This document shows, piece after piece, positions 6,353 to 13,110 of a DNA stretch of 19,874 nucleotides. A model generated the notes under the pieces. It had not been told where the DNA came from and searched no databases. It was given only the letters and a program-made list of their open reading frames with translations. Made by a program: the position numbers and the translations under genes. Position 1 is the first letter of the stretch; every line of letters starts with the position of its first letter. Origin of the DNA: CAZDYP01 sp964509505 (lineage in GTDB: Bacteria > Chloroflexota > Anaerolineae > JACRMK01); NCBI GenBank assembly GCA_964509505.1, contig CAZDYP010000090.1, positions 1 through 19,874 on the forward strand, given 5' to 3'.

Positions 6353-7449
6353 GCTTCCAATGAACCGTTGGCGGGCAACGGTTGGGGACGCTCGCAGGCG
6401 CTCGTGATGTCAAGATGCTTGCCTGCTTGCGACGCGTCGAGGAACGATTGCATTACATCCAAGATGTGATACGCCATGTCACCATGCGCGCGATGGGGAC
6501 GATTTTGGCGCATGGCATACGCCATCTCCGCCACGCCCAAACAACGGCTGTTGGTGATGTAGCTGTGTTTGATCGGCGCGTCTGTCCATTCTTTGTCGCC
6601 TGCTTTGCGCAGCTTCACGGGACCACCGAAGATGTTGGGGTCAGGCACGCTCAGCGTGCCTTTGCTCCCGTAGATTTCGATGCGCGGCAGCGAGCTCGCC
6701 CACACGTCGAACGACGTAATGATGTTGCCGATGGCGCCGCTTGCAAAATCGAAGACGCCGACAATGTGCGTTGGGGTAGTGACGCGGATGGTCTGACCCG
6801 CATACGGTTGGCTGCCAATGGTGCGCGTAGGAAACGAGATGCGCGTCGAGCCTGTCACCCGTTTCACAGGGCCCAGCAGCATCACCAAAGCTGTGAGGTA
6901 ATAAGGTCCCATATCGAACATGGGACCCGCGCCGGGCTGATAGAAAAAGTCTGGATTAGGATGCCAGCCCTCAGGGCCATGGCTCATCATAAAAGCTGTC
7001 GCGCCAATTGGTTCGCCAATCGCGCCATCGTCAATAAGCGCGCGACAGGTTTGCAAGCCGCCGCCGAGAAAAGTGTCGGGGGCGCAGCCGATACGCAACC
7101 CATTGGCTTGTGCGACCGCCAACAGCTCGCGCGCGCCCTCGCGCGTCGTCGCCAATGGTTTCTCGTTATACACCGATTTGCCCGCCTTGAGCGCAAGCAG
7201 TGCCACGTCGGCATGAGCTGCTGGCACAGTGAGGTTCACAATCAGTTCGATGCTCGGATCGGCCAACAATTGTTCGACGGCGCAAACGCGTGGAATTTTG
7301 TATTTTGCCGCTTGCGCGCGCGCGCGTTCCATATCAATATCCGCACAGGCGACAAGGTTGAGGCTGTTGAAGTGCTGCGCGTTTTCCATATAAATGCTGC
7401 TGATGGCGCCACAGCCGATGATGCCGATGGTTACAGGAGATAAGCTCAT
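6349..7449 (-). CDS. Gfo/Idh/MocA family oxidoreductase
   Basis: This is a 366-residue NAD(P)-dependent sugar/inositol dehydrogenase-type protein. The N-terminal Rossmann domain shows IGIIGCGAIS (8-17), and the conserved EKP lies at 96-98 (VYNEKPLATT). The C-terminal substrate domain carries FDMGPYYLTAL (178-188). D179 is present, but the histidine usual in the D-x-G-x-H catalytic pattern is a tyrosine (Y182), as in a subset of the family. The substrate is unknown. The ATG at 7449 lies 12 nt after the glnS stop codon, with AAGGA upstream, so it is probably co-transcribed with glnS. It overlaps the 2H phosphoesterase gene. Confidence 0.88.
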   Translation of the reverse strand: MSLSPVTIGIIGCGAISSIYMENAQHFNSLNLVACADIDMERARAQAAKYKIPRVCAVEQLLADPSIELIVNLTVPAAHADVALLALKAGKSVYNEKPLATTREGARELLAVAQANGLRIGCAPDTFLGGGLQTCRALIDDGAIGEPIGATAFMMSHGPEGWHPNPDFFYQPGAGPMFDMGPYYLTALVMLLGPVKRVTGSTRISFPTRTIGSQPYAGQTIRVTTPTHIVGVFDFASGAIGNIITSFDVWASSLPRIEIYGSKGTLSVPDPNIFGGPVKLRKAGDKEWTDAPIKHSYITNSRCLGVAEMAYAMRQNRPHRAHGDMAYHILDVMQSFLDASQAGKHLDITSACERPQPLPANGSLEA

Positions 7450-7461
7450 ATAGGAGTTCCT

Positions 7462-9141
7462 TTATGCTTGCTCAGACTTTTCGATCTTTGCCCAGGTGTC
7501 GCGCAATGAGACGGTGCGATTAAAAACGCGATGACCTGCGACGGAATCGGGATCCACACAGAAATAGCCTGTGCGCTCGAACTGATAGCGGCTGCCCACC
7601 GGTGCGGCCGCTAGCGCCGGCTCGACGTAGCAATGTGTTAGACGTTCCAATGAGTTCGGATTCAAGTGCGCTTTCCAATCGTCGTCTTCATCGGGCTTCG
7701 GCATCAAAAAGAGATGTTCATAGAGGCGCACTTCGGCGGGCGCGGCATGCGCTGCCGACACCCAATGAATCGTCCCCTTGACCTTGCGGTTCGCATTGCC
7801 GCCGCGCGTCGTCGGGTCATACGTGCAACGTATTTCGCTCACCTCACCCGTCTTTTCGTCGTGAACAACGCCTACACATTTGATGAGATAGGCATAACGC
7901 AAGCGCACTTCTGCCCCTGGCGCTAAACGGAAATATTTTTTCGGCGGGTTCTCACGAAAATCGTCTTGCTCAATCCACAACTCGCGCGTGAATGGCACAG
8001 TGCGTGTCCCCATCGTCGGATCCTCTGGATTGTTCACCGCCTCCATTTCCTCGACTTGACCCTCAGGGTAATTCTCAATGACCACTTTGAGCGGACGCAA
8101 CACAGCCATCATGCGCGGCGCGCGACGATTTAAGTCATCGCGGATGCAATGCTCCAGCAAAGCCACTTCAATCAAGTTTTGATTTTTCGCCACGCCAACA
8201 CGATTGCAAAAATCGCGGATGGCTTCAGGGGTATAGCCGCGCCGTCGCAAACCAGAGAGCGTGGGCATACGCGGATCATCCCAGCTGGCGACATGGCCTT
8301 CGTTCACCAGCTGCAACAGCTTGCGCTTGCTCATCACCGTATGACTGAGGTTCAGGCGCGCAAACTCGATTTGCTGTGGATGGTGGATGCCAAGTTGCTC
8401 AATATACCAATCATAGAGCGGGCGATGGTCTTCGTATTCCATTGAACACAGCGAATGCGTGACGCGTTCAATGGAGTCGGATTGCCCATGCGCCCAATCA
8501 TACATGGGATAGATGCACCATTGGTTGCCGGTGCGATGATGCGCGGTTTTGCGGATGCGATACATCACGGGGTCGCGCAAGTTTAGGTTGGGCGATGCCA
8601 TATCAATTTTGGCGCGCAGAGTGCGCGAGCCATCGGGAAACTCGCCCGCTTTCATGGCGTCGAACAGTTCGAGATTTTCCTGCACCGAGCGGTTGCGATA
8701 GGGGCTGTCGCGTCCCGGCTCCGTGAGCGTGCCGCGATACTCACGAATTTCATCCATGCTGAGATCGTCCACATACGCCTTGCCCTTTTTGATGAGCTCC
8801 ACCGCCCACTGATAGAGCTGCTCGAAATAGTCCGACGCATAGTAGAGATGTTCGCCCCAATCGAACCCTAGCCATTGGATGTCTTGTTTGATAGATTCGA
8901 CGTATTCCGTTTCTTCTTTGGTGGGGTTTGTGTCGTCAAAGCGCAAATGGCACTTGCCGCCAAAGTCTTGAGCGATGCCGAAGTCAACGCAGATGGCTTT
9001 GGCATGACCGATGTGGAGGTAGCCGTTTGGTTCTGGCGGAAACCGCGTCGTAATCGGGCCGCTCCATTTGCTGCTTGCCACATCGTCTGCGACGATGGCG
9101 CGAATAAAATCTAGTGACTTAATTGATTCTGAATGGCTCAT
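7462..9141 (-). CDS. glnS: Glutamine--tRNA ligase (GlnRS)
   Basis: This 559-residue class Ic aminoacyl-tRNA synthetase charges tRNA-Gln with glutamine in the cytoplasm. HIGH is at 43-46 (PPEPNGYLHIGHAKA) and the KMSKS-equivalent VMSKRK at 269-274. The GlnRS-specific CSMEYEDHRPLYDWY segment is at 232-246, and the C-terminal beta-barrel anticodon-binding domain follows from about residue 340. The length matches E. coli GlnRS (about 554), and no extra C-terminal GatB-like domain is present. The ATG at 9141 follows AGGA with 7-8 nt spacing. It has its own promoter (9207-9234) and heads the operon with the Gfo/Idh and 2H genes. Identification is secure. Confidence 0.97.
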   Translation of the reverse strand: MSHSESIKSLDFIRAIVADDVASSKWSGPITTRFPPEPNGYLHIGHAKAICVDFGIAQDFGGKCHLRFDDTNPTKEETEYVESIKQDIQWLGFDWGEHLYYASDYFEQLYQWAVELIKKGKAYVDDLSMDEIREYRGTLTEPGRDSPYRNRSVQENLELFDAMKAGEFPDGSRTLRAKIDMASPNLNLRDPVMYRIRKTAHHRTGNQWCIYPMYDWAHGQSDSIERVTHSLCSMEYEDHRPLYDWYIEQLGIHHPQQIEFARLNLSHTVMSKRKLLQLVNEGHVASWDDPRMPTLSGLRRRGYTPEAIRDFCNRVGVAKNQNLIEVALLEHCIRDDLNRRAPRMMAVLRPLKVVIENYPEGQVEEMEAVNNPEDPTMGTRTVPFTRELWIEQDDFRENPPKKYFRLAPGAEVRLRYAYLIKCVGVVHDEKTGEVSEIRCTYDPTTRGGNANRKVKGTIHWVSAAHAAPAEVRLYEHLFLMPKPDEDDDWKAHLNPNSLERLTHCYVEPALAAAPVGSRYQFERTGYFCVDPDSVAGHRVFNRTVSLRDTWAKIEKSEQA

Positions 9142-9206
9142 GAAATAATCCTATCAATGCTAAACTGGTAATTTAGCTATTCATGCAGTGATGTTGCTCA
9201 AGCAAA

Positions 9207-9234
9207 ATTATAAACCTGTTGCCTCTTGCGTCAA
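9207..9234 (-). promoter_or_regulatory. glnS promoter and leader hairpin
   Basis: On the minus strand, TTGACG (9234-9229), a 16-nt spacer and a perfect TATAAT (9212-9207) form a clear sigma70-type promoter. The predicted leader of about 60 nt contains a small hairpin, GCTAAA (9177-9172) pairing with TTTAGC (9164-9159), close to the ribosome binding site. I do not recognise a T-box in it. Confidence 0.75.
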
Positions 9235-9246
9235 GCGTGTTTCGGG

Positions 9247-10218
9247 CTATTGCATCGCGCGTTCCAATGTCTCCCACACCGTCGCGCGCGCGAGCTCTAC
9301 TTTATAGCCTGTCATGGGCAGCGGTTTCGCGTCGTGTGTTGCCACAGTTGCCGCTCGCTTGAATGTGTTGGCGTCGGCAAGCTGTCCCACTAAGATCGCT
9401 TCGACTTGCGGTAAGCGCAATGGAATGTTGGCGACTGCGCCTAGCGCCACGCGCGCGAACCGAATGATGTTTTGCTCATCCACGACGAGTCGTACGACAC
9501 ATTCGACGAGGGGCCACTCAGCCCGTGCGCGGCTGATCGCACGGAAGTATGCGCCGCGCTCGTTGGCGACAGGCGGCGGCAACGCAACGTGCGTCAACAA
9601 TTCAGCCGCTGCCAGCTGATGATCGTGTCGCGCATCGGCGCCGTCGCCATACAAATCAACTATCGCCATAACCTCACCGCCAGCCCCTCTCCTTGTAGGA
9701 GAGGGGTGAGGGGGTGAGGTTGTGATATGCGCCTCATACGCCAGCAACGCCATGCCCAAGGTGGATGGGTGCGGCGCGACACAGGGGCCTAAATCAAAAC
9801 ACACGCCATAAAAATGGTTGCCATGACGAGCCAAACATCCATCGCCGCCTTTTTTGTAACAGCTCGTAGTGGGCTGACGATAATACCAACAGCGTGTGCG
9901 TTGCAGCAGATTGCCGCCTACGGTGGCCATCGCGCGAATCTGCGGCGTTGCCAATGCGCCAGCTGCTTGCGCTAAGGCGGGATAGGCTTGACGGATGCGC
10001 GGGTCGTTGGCGAGCGTGGCAATGCGTGTGAGCGCGCCGATGCGTGCTGCGCCCTGCGCGTCCCAGGTGATGGAATCGAGACCGACAAGGCGTGTTACAT
10101 CAACGATGTTGCGCTGCGCGTTGCCATGACGCCGACGTTCTTGCAAATCGGTGTTGCCTGCGCGAAACTCGCCCGCCTGATGAGACGCTTCATCCAAGGT
10201 GTGTGGAAAATGCGCCAT
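9247..10218 (-). CDS. Xanthine dehydrogenase/aldehyde oxidoreductase family, FAD-binding subunit
   Basis: This 323-residue FAD subunit of a molybdenum hydroxylase (CoxM/YagS type) passes electrons from the iron-sulfur clusters to the acceptor. FAD-domain motifs are FRAGNTDL (18-25) and ATPQIRAMATVGGNLLQ (90-106). The segment 110-150 has cysteines C110, C120, C128, C140 and C146 in the context CWYYR...C...KGGDGC...C...CVAPHPS. This matches the YagS/PaoB and 4-hydroxybenzoyl-CoA reductase branch, where the FAD subunit carries an additional [4Fe-4S] cluster. Residues about 166-184 are encoded by a 50-nt palindromic repeat and are probably an insertion. The ATG at 10218 has no clear ribosome binding site. 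The fused partner subunit ends 97 nt upstream. No XdhC-type maturation factor is in the window. Confidence 0.88.
   Translation of the reverse strand: MAHFPHTLDEASHQAGEFRAGNTDLQERRRHGNAQRNIVDVTRLVGLDSITWDAQGAARIGALTRIATLANDPRIRQAYPALAQAAGALATPQIRAMATVGGNLLQRTRCWYYRQPTTSCYKKGGDGCLARHGNHFYGVCFDLGPCVAPHPSTLGMALLAYEAHITTSPPHPSPTRRGAGGEVMAIVDLYGDGADARHDHQLAAAELLTHVALPPPVANERGAYFRAISRARAEWPLVECVVRLVVDEQNIIRFARVALGAVANIPLRLPQVEAILVGQLADANTFKRAATVATHDAKPLPMTGYKVELARATVWETLERAMQ
9671..9720. repeat. In-frame palindromic repeat inside the FAD-subunit gene
   Basis: The inner arms CCCCTCTCC (9684-9692) and GGAGAGGGG (9698-9706) pair around TTGTA. The outer arms ACCTCACC (9671-9678) and GGTGAGGT (9713-9720) also match. 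On the minus strand the element is read as TSPPHPSPTRRGAGGEV without a stop, adding a low-complexity loop. I recognise this as a common dispersed bacterial repeat type (PSPTRRG peptides). Confidence 0.8.
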
Positions 10219-10226
10219 TGCTAATT

Positions 10227-10296
10227 GAACACGAAGTTACAAAGAACACGAAGCGCACAAGGTTTTTGCTTTGTCCGCCTAATGGGGTTCTTTGTA
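10227..10296. repeat. Intergenic inverted/direct repeat between molybdenum hydroxylase genes
   Basis: GAACACGAAG occurs twice (10227-10236 and 10244-10253). TACAAAGAAC (10238-10247) is inverted as GTTCTTTGTA (10287-10296). This repeat-built spacer separates the two subunit genes by 97 nt, where such operons are usually tightly packed. No promoter or ribosome binding site for the FAD subunit is evident in it. Confidence 0.55.
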
Positions 10297-10315
10297 TATG
10301 CTTAAGGTCTGCGCG

Positions 10316-12994
10316 TTAAGAGAATTCCTTCAACAAACGGTCGACGCGTATTGGCAACTCATAAGGTCGCCAGCCCGTCGCGTGAAAGACGGCGTTGCCA
10401 ATCGAGGCTGCAACGGCAAGTGTCGAAAGCTCCGCTAAACCAACCGCGCTGCCAGGCACATGCCCAAAACCCTCTTCCAAGAAATGAAGTTCGATGTTGG
10501 GCGTGTCGCCAAGTCCAGGCAGGTGATAATCTTCCAAATTCACGCTCACAATCAACCCCGTCTGCGGATCGAGTTGTCGTTCCTCATAAAGGGCGAAGCC
10601 AATGCCTTGAATGATGCCGCCGTAACATTGGCTGCGCGCGAGTGCAGGCACCACGATTTTTCCTGCGGCAATCCCACCCCACACCCGCAAGACCGTGATG
10701 CGACCAAACCTCATATCTACTTCCACTTCGCTGACATGCACGGCGCCCGTGAACCCCCGGCCGGCATACACGCCATCCGCGCCTAACGACAGAGGTAGCG
10801 CTTCACCGCCTGTGTCATGCCCACGTCCTGCAATGGCGGTGATGGGCGGCACGGTGCGCCAGACGTCCGCCCACGGAATGTGACCGTTTGTGTGATAGAT
10901 GCCATCACGATGCAGGGTCGCGCCGTTCACCTTGAATTGCGCTTGCGCGGCTTTCAACAATTTTTGTTTTGCTTGCGCTGCGGCCGCGCGCGCGGCCGGA
11001 TACACCGAAGTTGTCACACGGCTGCCGCCCGACAAGGGCCCTCGCACGAACTGTGAATCGCCGACTTGCACATCCACAGCGGTGGGGTCGAGCTCAAGCA
11101 CAGAGGCGACGGCGTGAGCGATGACTGAGCGTGTGCCTGTGCCGATGTCTTGCGTCGCGCATGAGGCAGTGACACCTTCAGCGCTCAACGTTACGGAGAC
11201 TTGCGTCGTGGGATGCAGCAGATACAACCATTGCCCTGCCGCCACACCGAGGCCACGGCGAAAGCGTCCGCGATCCGCTGCGACGGGTCTGCGGGCGCGC
11301 CACGCGGGCAGCTGTGCAGCCCACGCATATAACTTTTGTCGCAATGGGTCGGGATCCCAACGCTTACGCAGCGCGAGCGGGTCTTCTTCTAGTTGATGTG
11401 CGATTTGGTCAACGGCTTGCTCAAGCGCCCAATAGGCGGGCGGTCCGCCGGGCGCACGAAACGGTTTGCCCGGGGGCAGATGATTCACGACATCGAAGTC
11501 CAACAACTCTTTCGGCGCCTTGGGATAGATGAAACGATAGATACCTGTGACAAGCGAGCCAATGGCGACGCCACTATCGCTGAAGGCGCGCGCAGACAAC
11601 GCCGCCAGATTGCCTTTGGCATCCGCCAACATCGCAAGGTTGATTTCCGTGGCGGGGCGATAGCCGCCAATCATCATTTCTACCAGACGATCACACACGA
11701 CACGCACAGGCGCATGGGCTTTGCGACTGAGCTCAATCGCCGCCACCGCCTCCGCCGTGATGGCGAGCTTCGCGCCGAAGCCGCCGCCCACATGCTCACA
11801 CAATACGCGCACTTGTTTGTGTTTGAGCTGAAAATGCGCGGCGATGTCATGCGCGGCTTTGACTGCGCCTTGCGTCGAGAGGTGCACGATGAGCTGTCCG
11901 TCTTTCGTCCAGCGCGCGACGCAGGCGTGTGGCTCCAGTGCCGTGTGCATTTGCGCGGCAGTGCGCCATGTGCCTTCAACCAGATGGGGCGTGTTTGCGT
12001 GATGCGCGGCGTGGAGCAATGCGCGCGCGCGACGCGAACGATCCGACAAGAGACTGATGAATGGCGCGCGCACGTTGCCGCGCCAACGTCCTGGCGCGAT
12101 AGGTCCTTCGGCGGCGCTGGGCGCATTCTTATACAATTGGGGATACACGGGTAGCGCGTCGCGCTTGCGCGCTGCGTTCATCCCAATCACGTGAGGGCGC
12201 ATATCATATTGCACCGTGACCAATTCCAACGCGCGCTCGGCAGTGCGCCAATCCGTGGCGGCGACCGCGAGAATCTCTTGCCCGATGTAACGCACGATGC
12301 GATCTTTAGGCAATAGCTCGACGATGGCTTTGACGCCATGCAAACTTTGCGCCGTCGTCGTGTCAAGGCGAATCACTTTTGCGTGCGCGTGCGGCGAGCG
12401 CAAAATTTTCCCTTCAAGCATCCCATCATAGCGCACGTCCACCGTGTACCTCGCGCGGCCGGTCACTTTCTCTATCGCATCAACACGCGGCGCTGTCACG
12501 AAGCCTTCGTCAAACTTGCCGCTACAGGCGCCGCGCACCGCCTCGTAAATGCCCACATAGGCGCCGCAGCGACAGAGATGCCCTGATAGCGCTTCGGCGA
12601 TTTGTTCACGTGACGGCTCTTGCGTGCCATGCGCTTTGCGCCATTGTTCGTAGAAGGCGATGCTCGACAGAATGAAGCCCGGTGTGCAGAAGCCGCATTG
12701 TAAGGCATCGCACGCCATGAACGCGCGTTGGATGGGATGTAGGGTGTGGGGCAAATTTTTAATTTGCCCCACACCTTCAATCGTCTGCACCGTGCGCCCT
12801 TCTAATGCGTGCGCCGACAACAGGCAGCTTGCGACGGGTGTGCCGTCGAGCCAGATTGTGCACGCGCCGCAGACGCCCGAACCACAAACGAGCTTCGCGC
12901 CTGTGAGACCGGCGCGCTCACGGATGACCTCAATGGCTGTTTCGTCGTCATCAGGTTCAAATGTGAAGGGTTGTTGGTTGATGGTCGTTTGCAT
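10316..12994 (-). CDS. Molybdenum hydroxylase, fused [2Fe-2S] and molybdopterin-binding subunits
   Basis: This 892-residue fusion begins with a ferredoxin-type domain. Plant-type [2Fe-2S] cysteines are C37, C42, C45 and C57 (CGSGVCGAC...C). The second cluster ligands are C100, C103, C141 and C143 (CGFC...CRC). From about residue 165 it is an aldehyde oxidase/xanthine dehydrogenase large subunit (EKVTGRARYTVDV, HVGGGFGAK). Near the C-terminus GLAELSTLAVAASIGNAV holds the predicted catalytic glutamate E855, aligned with the YagR/PaoC and Desulfovibrio Mop families. The fused order matches Mop (about 907 residues), but a separate FAD subunit lies downstream. It probably hydroxylates an aldehyde or N-heterocycle. 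The ATG at 12994 was preferred to a TTG at 13018 because the TTG directly abuts the preceding terminator hairpin and lies in its T tail. Residues 74-84 come from a palindromic insert. Confidence 0.92.
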   Translation of the reverse strand: MQTTINQQPFTFEPDDDETAIEVIRERAGLTGAKLVCGSGVCGACTIWLDGTPVASCLLSAHALEGRTVQTIEGVGQIKNLPHTLHPIQRAFMACDALQCGFCTPGFILSSIAFYEQWRKAHGTQEPSREQIAEALSGHLCRCGAYVGIYEAVRGACSGKFDEGFVTAPRVDAIEKVTGRARYTVDVRYDGMLEGKILRSPHAHAKVIRLDTTTAQSLHGVKAIVELLPKDRIVRYIGQEILAVAATDWRTAERALELVTVQYDMRPHVIGMNAARKRDALPVYPQLYKNAPSAAEGPIAPGRWRGNVRAPFISLLSDRSRRARALLHAAHHANTPHLVEGTWRTAAQMHTALEPHACVARWTKDGQLIVHLSTQGAVKAAHDIAAHFQLKHKQVRVLCEHVGGGFGAKLAITAEAVAAIELSRKAHAPVRVVCDRLVEMMIGGYRPATEINLAMLADAKGNLAALSARAFSDSGVAIGSLVTGIYRFIYPKAPKELLDFDVVNHLPPGKPFRAPGGPPAYWALEQAVDQIAHQLEEDPLALRKRWDPDPLRQKLYAWAAQLPAWRARRPVAADRGRFRRGLGVAAGQWLYLLHPTTQVSVTLSAEGVTASCATQDIGTGTRSVIAHAVASVLELDPTAVDVQVGDSQFVRGPLSGGSRVTTSVYPAARAAAAQAKQKLLKAAQAQFKVNGATLHRDGIYHTNGHIPWADVWRTVPPITAIAGRGHDTGGEALPLSLGADGVYAGRGFTGAVHVSEVEVDMRFGRITVLRVWGGIAAGKIVVPALARSQCYGGIIQGIGFALYEERQLDPQTGLIVSVNLEDYHLPGLGDTPNIELHFLEEGFGHVPGSAVGLAELSTLAVAASIGNAVFHATGWRPYELPIRVDRLLKEFS
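12743..12775. repeat. In-frame 33-bp perfect palindrome in the [2Fe-2S] domain
   Basis: GGTGTGGGGCAAATT (12743-12757) pairs perfectly with AATTTGCCCCACACC (12761-12775) around a 3-nt loop. It is exactly 11 codons on the minus strand (GVGQIKNLPHT, residues 74-84). It sits between TIE and LHPIQRAF, where related proteins have only a short linker. Confidence 0.85.
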
Positions 12995-13018
12995 CGTCGT
13001 CACACTAATTTGAAACAA

Positions 13019-13055
13019 GCAACGCGCCGCGTCTCTCAGCGACGCGACGCGTTGC
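13019..13055 (-). terminator. Intrinsic terminator of the DUF3352 gene
   Basis: A 15-position stem with one mismatch (13019-13033 with 13041-13055, 7-nt loop) is followed on the minus strand by TTGTTTCA. It ends the transcript of the DUF3352 gene and separates it from the molybdenum hydroxylase. A small inverted repeat, ACTTCTTGAAGAAGT, lies at 13078-13092 just before it; its role is unknown. Confidence 0.75.
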
Positions 13056-13110
13056 GGGTGTCCTTCAAAACCGTCAAACTTCTTGAAGAAGTCTGAGCGC
13101 TGGCTAGGGG

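Noticed and set aside
6382..7443. A 353-codon plus-strand open frame opposite the Gfo/Idh gene, and similar long antisense frames at 866-1438, 4718-5398, 11393-12154, 13123-13977 and 15821-16402
   Set aside because: Each mirrors a well-supported gene on the other strand, has Cys/Arg/His-rich composition with no domain motif, and has no ribosome binding site. They follow from the GC-rich codon bias.
9142..9206. T-box or other riboswitch in the glnS leader
   Set aside because: The leader is only about 60 nt with one 6-bp hairpin, too short for a T-box, and lacks its conserved motif.
12995..13018. TTG start for the molybdenum hydroxylase fusion
   Set aside because: The TTG directly abuts the terminator hairpin at 13019-13055, lies in its T tail and has no ribosome binding site. 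The ATG at 12994 gives a normal family start.
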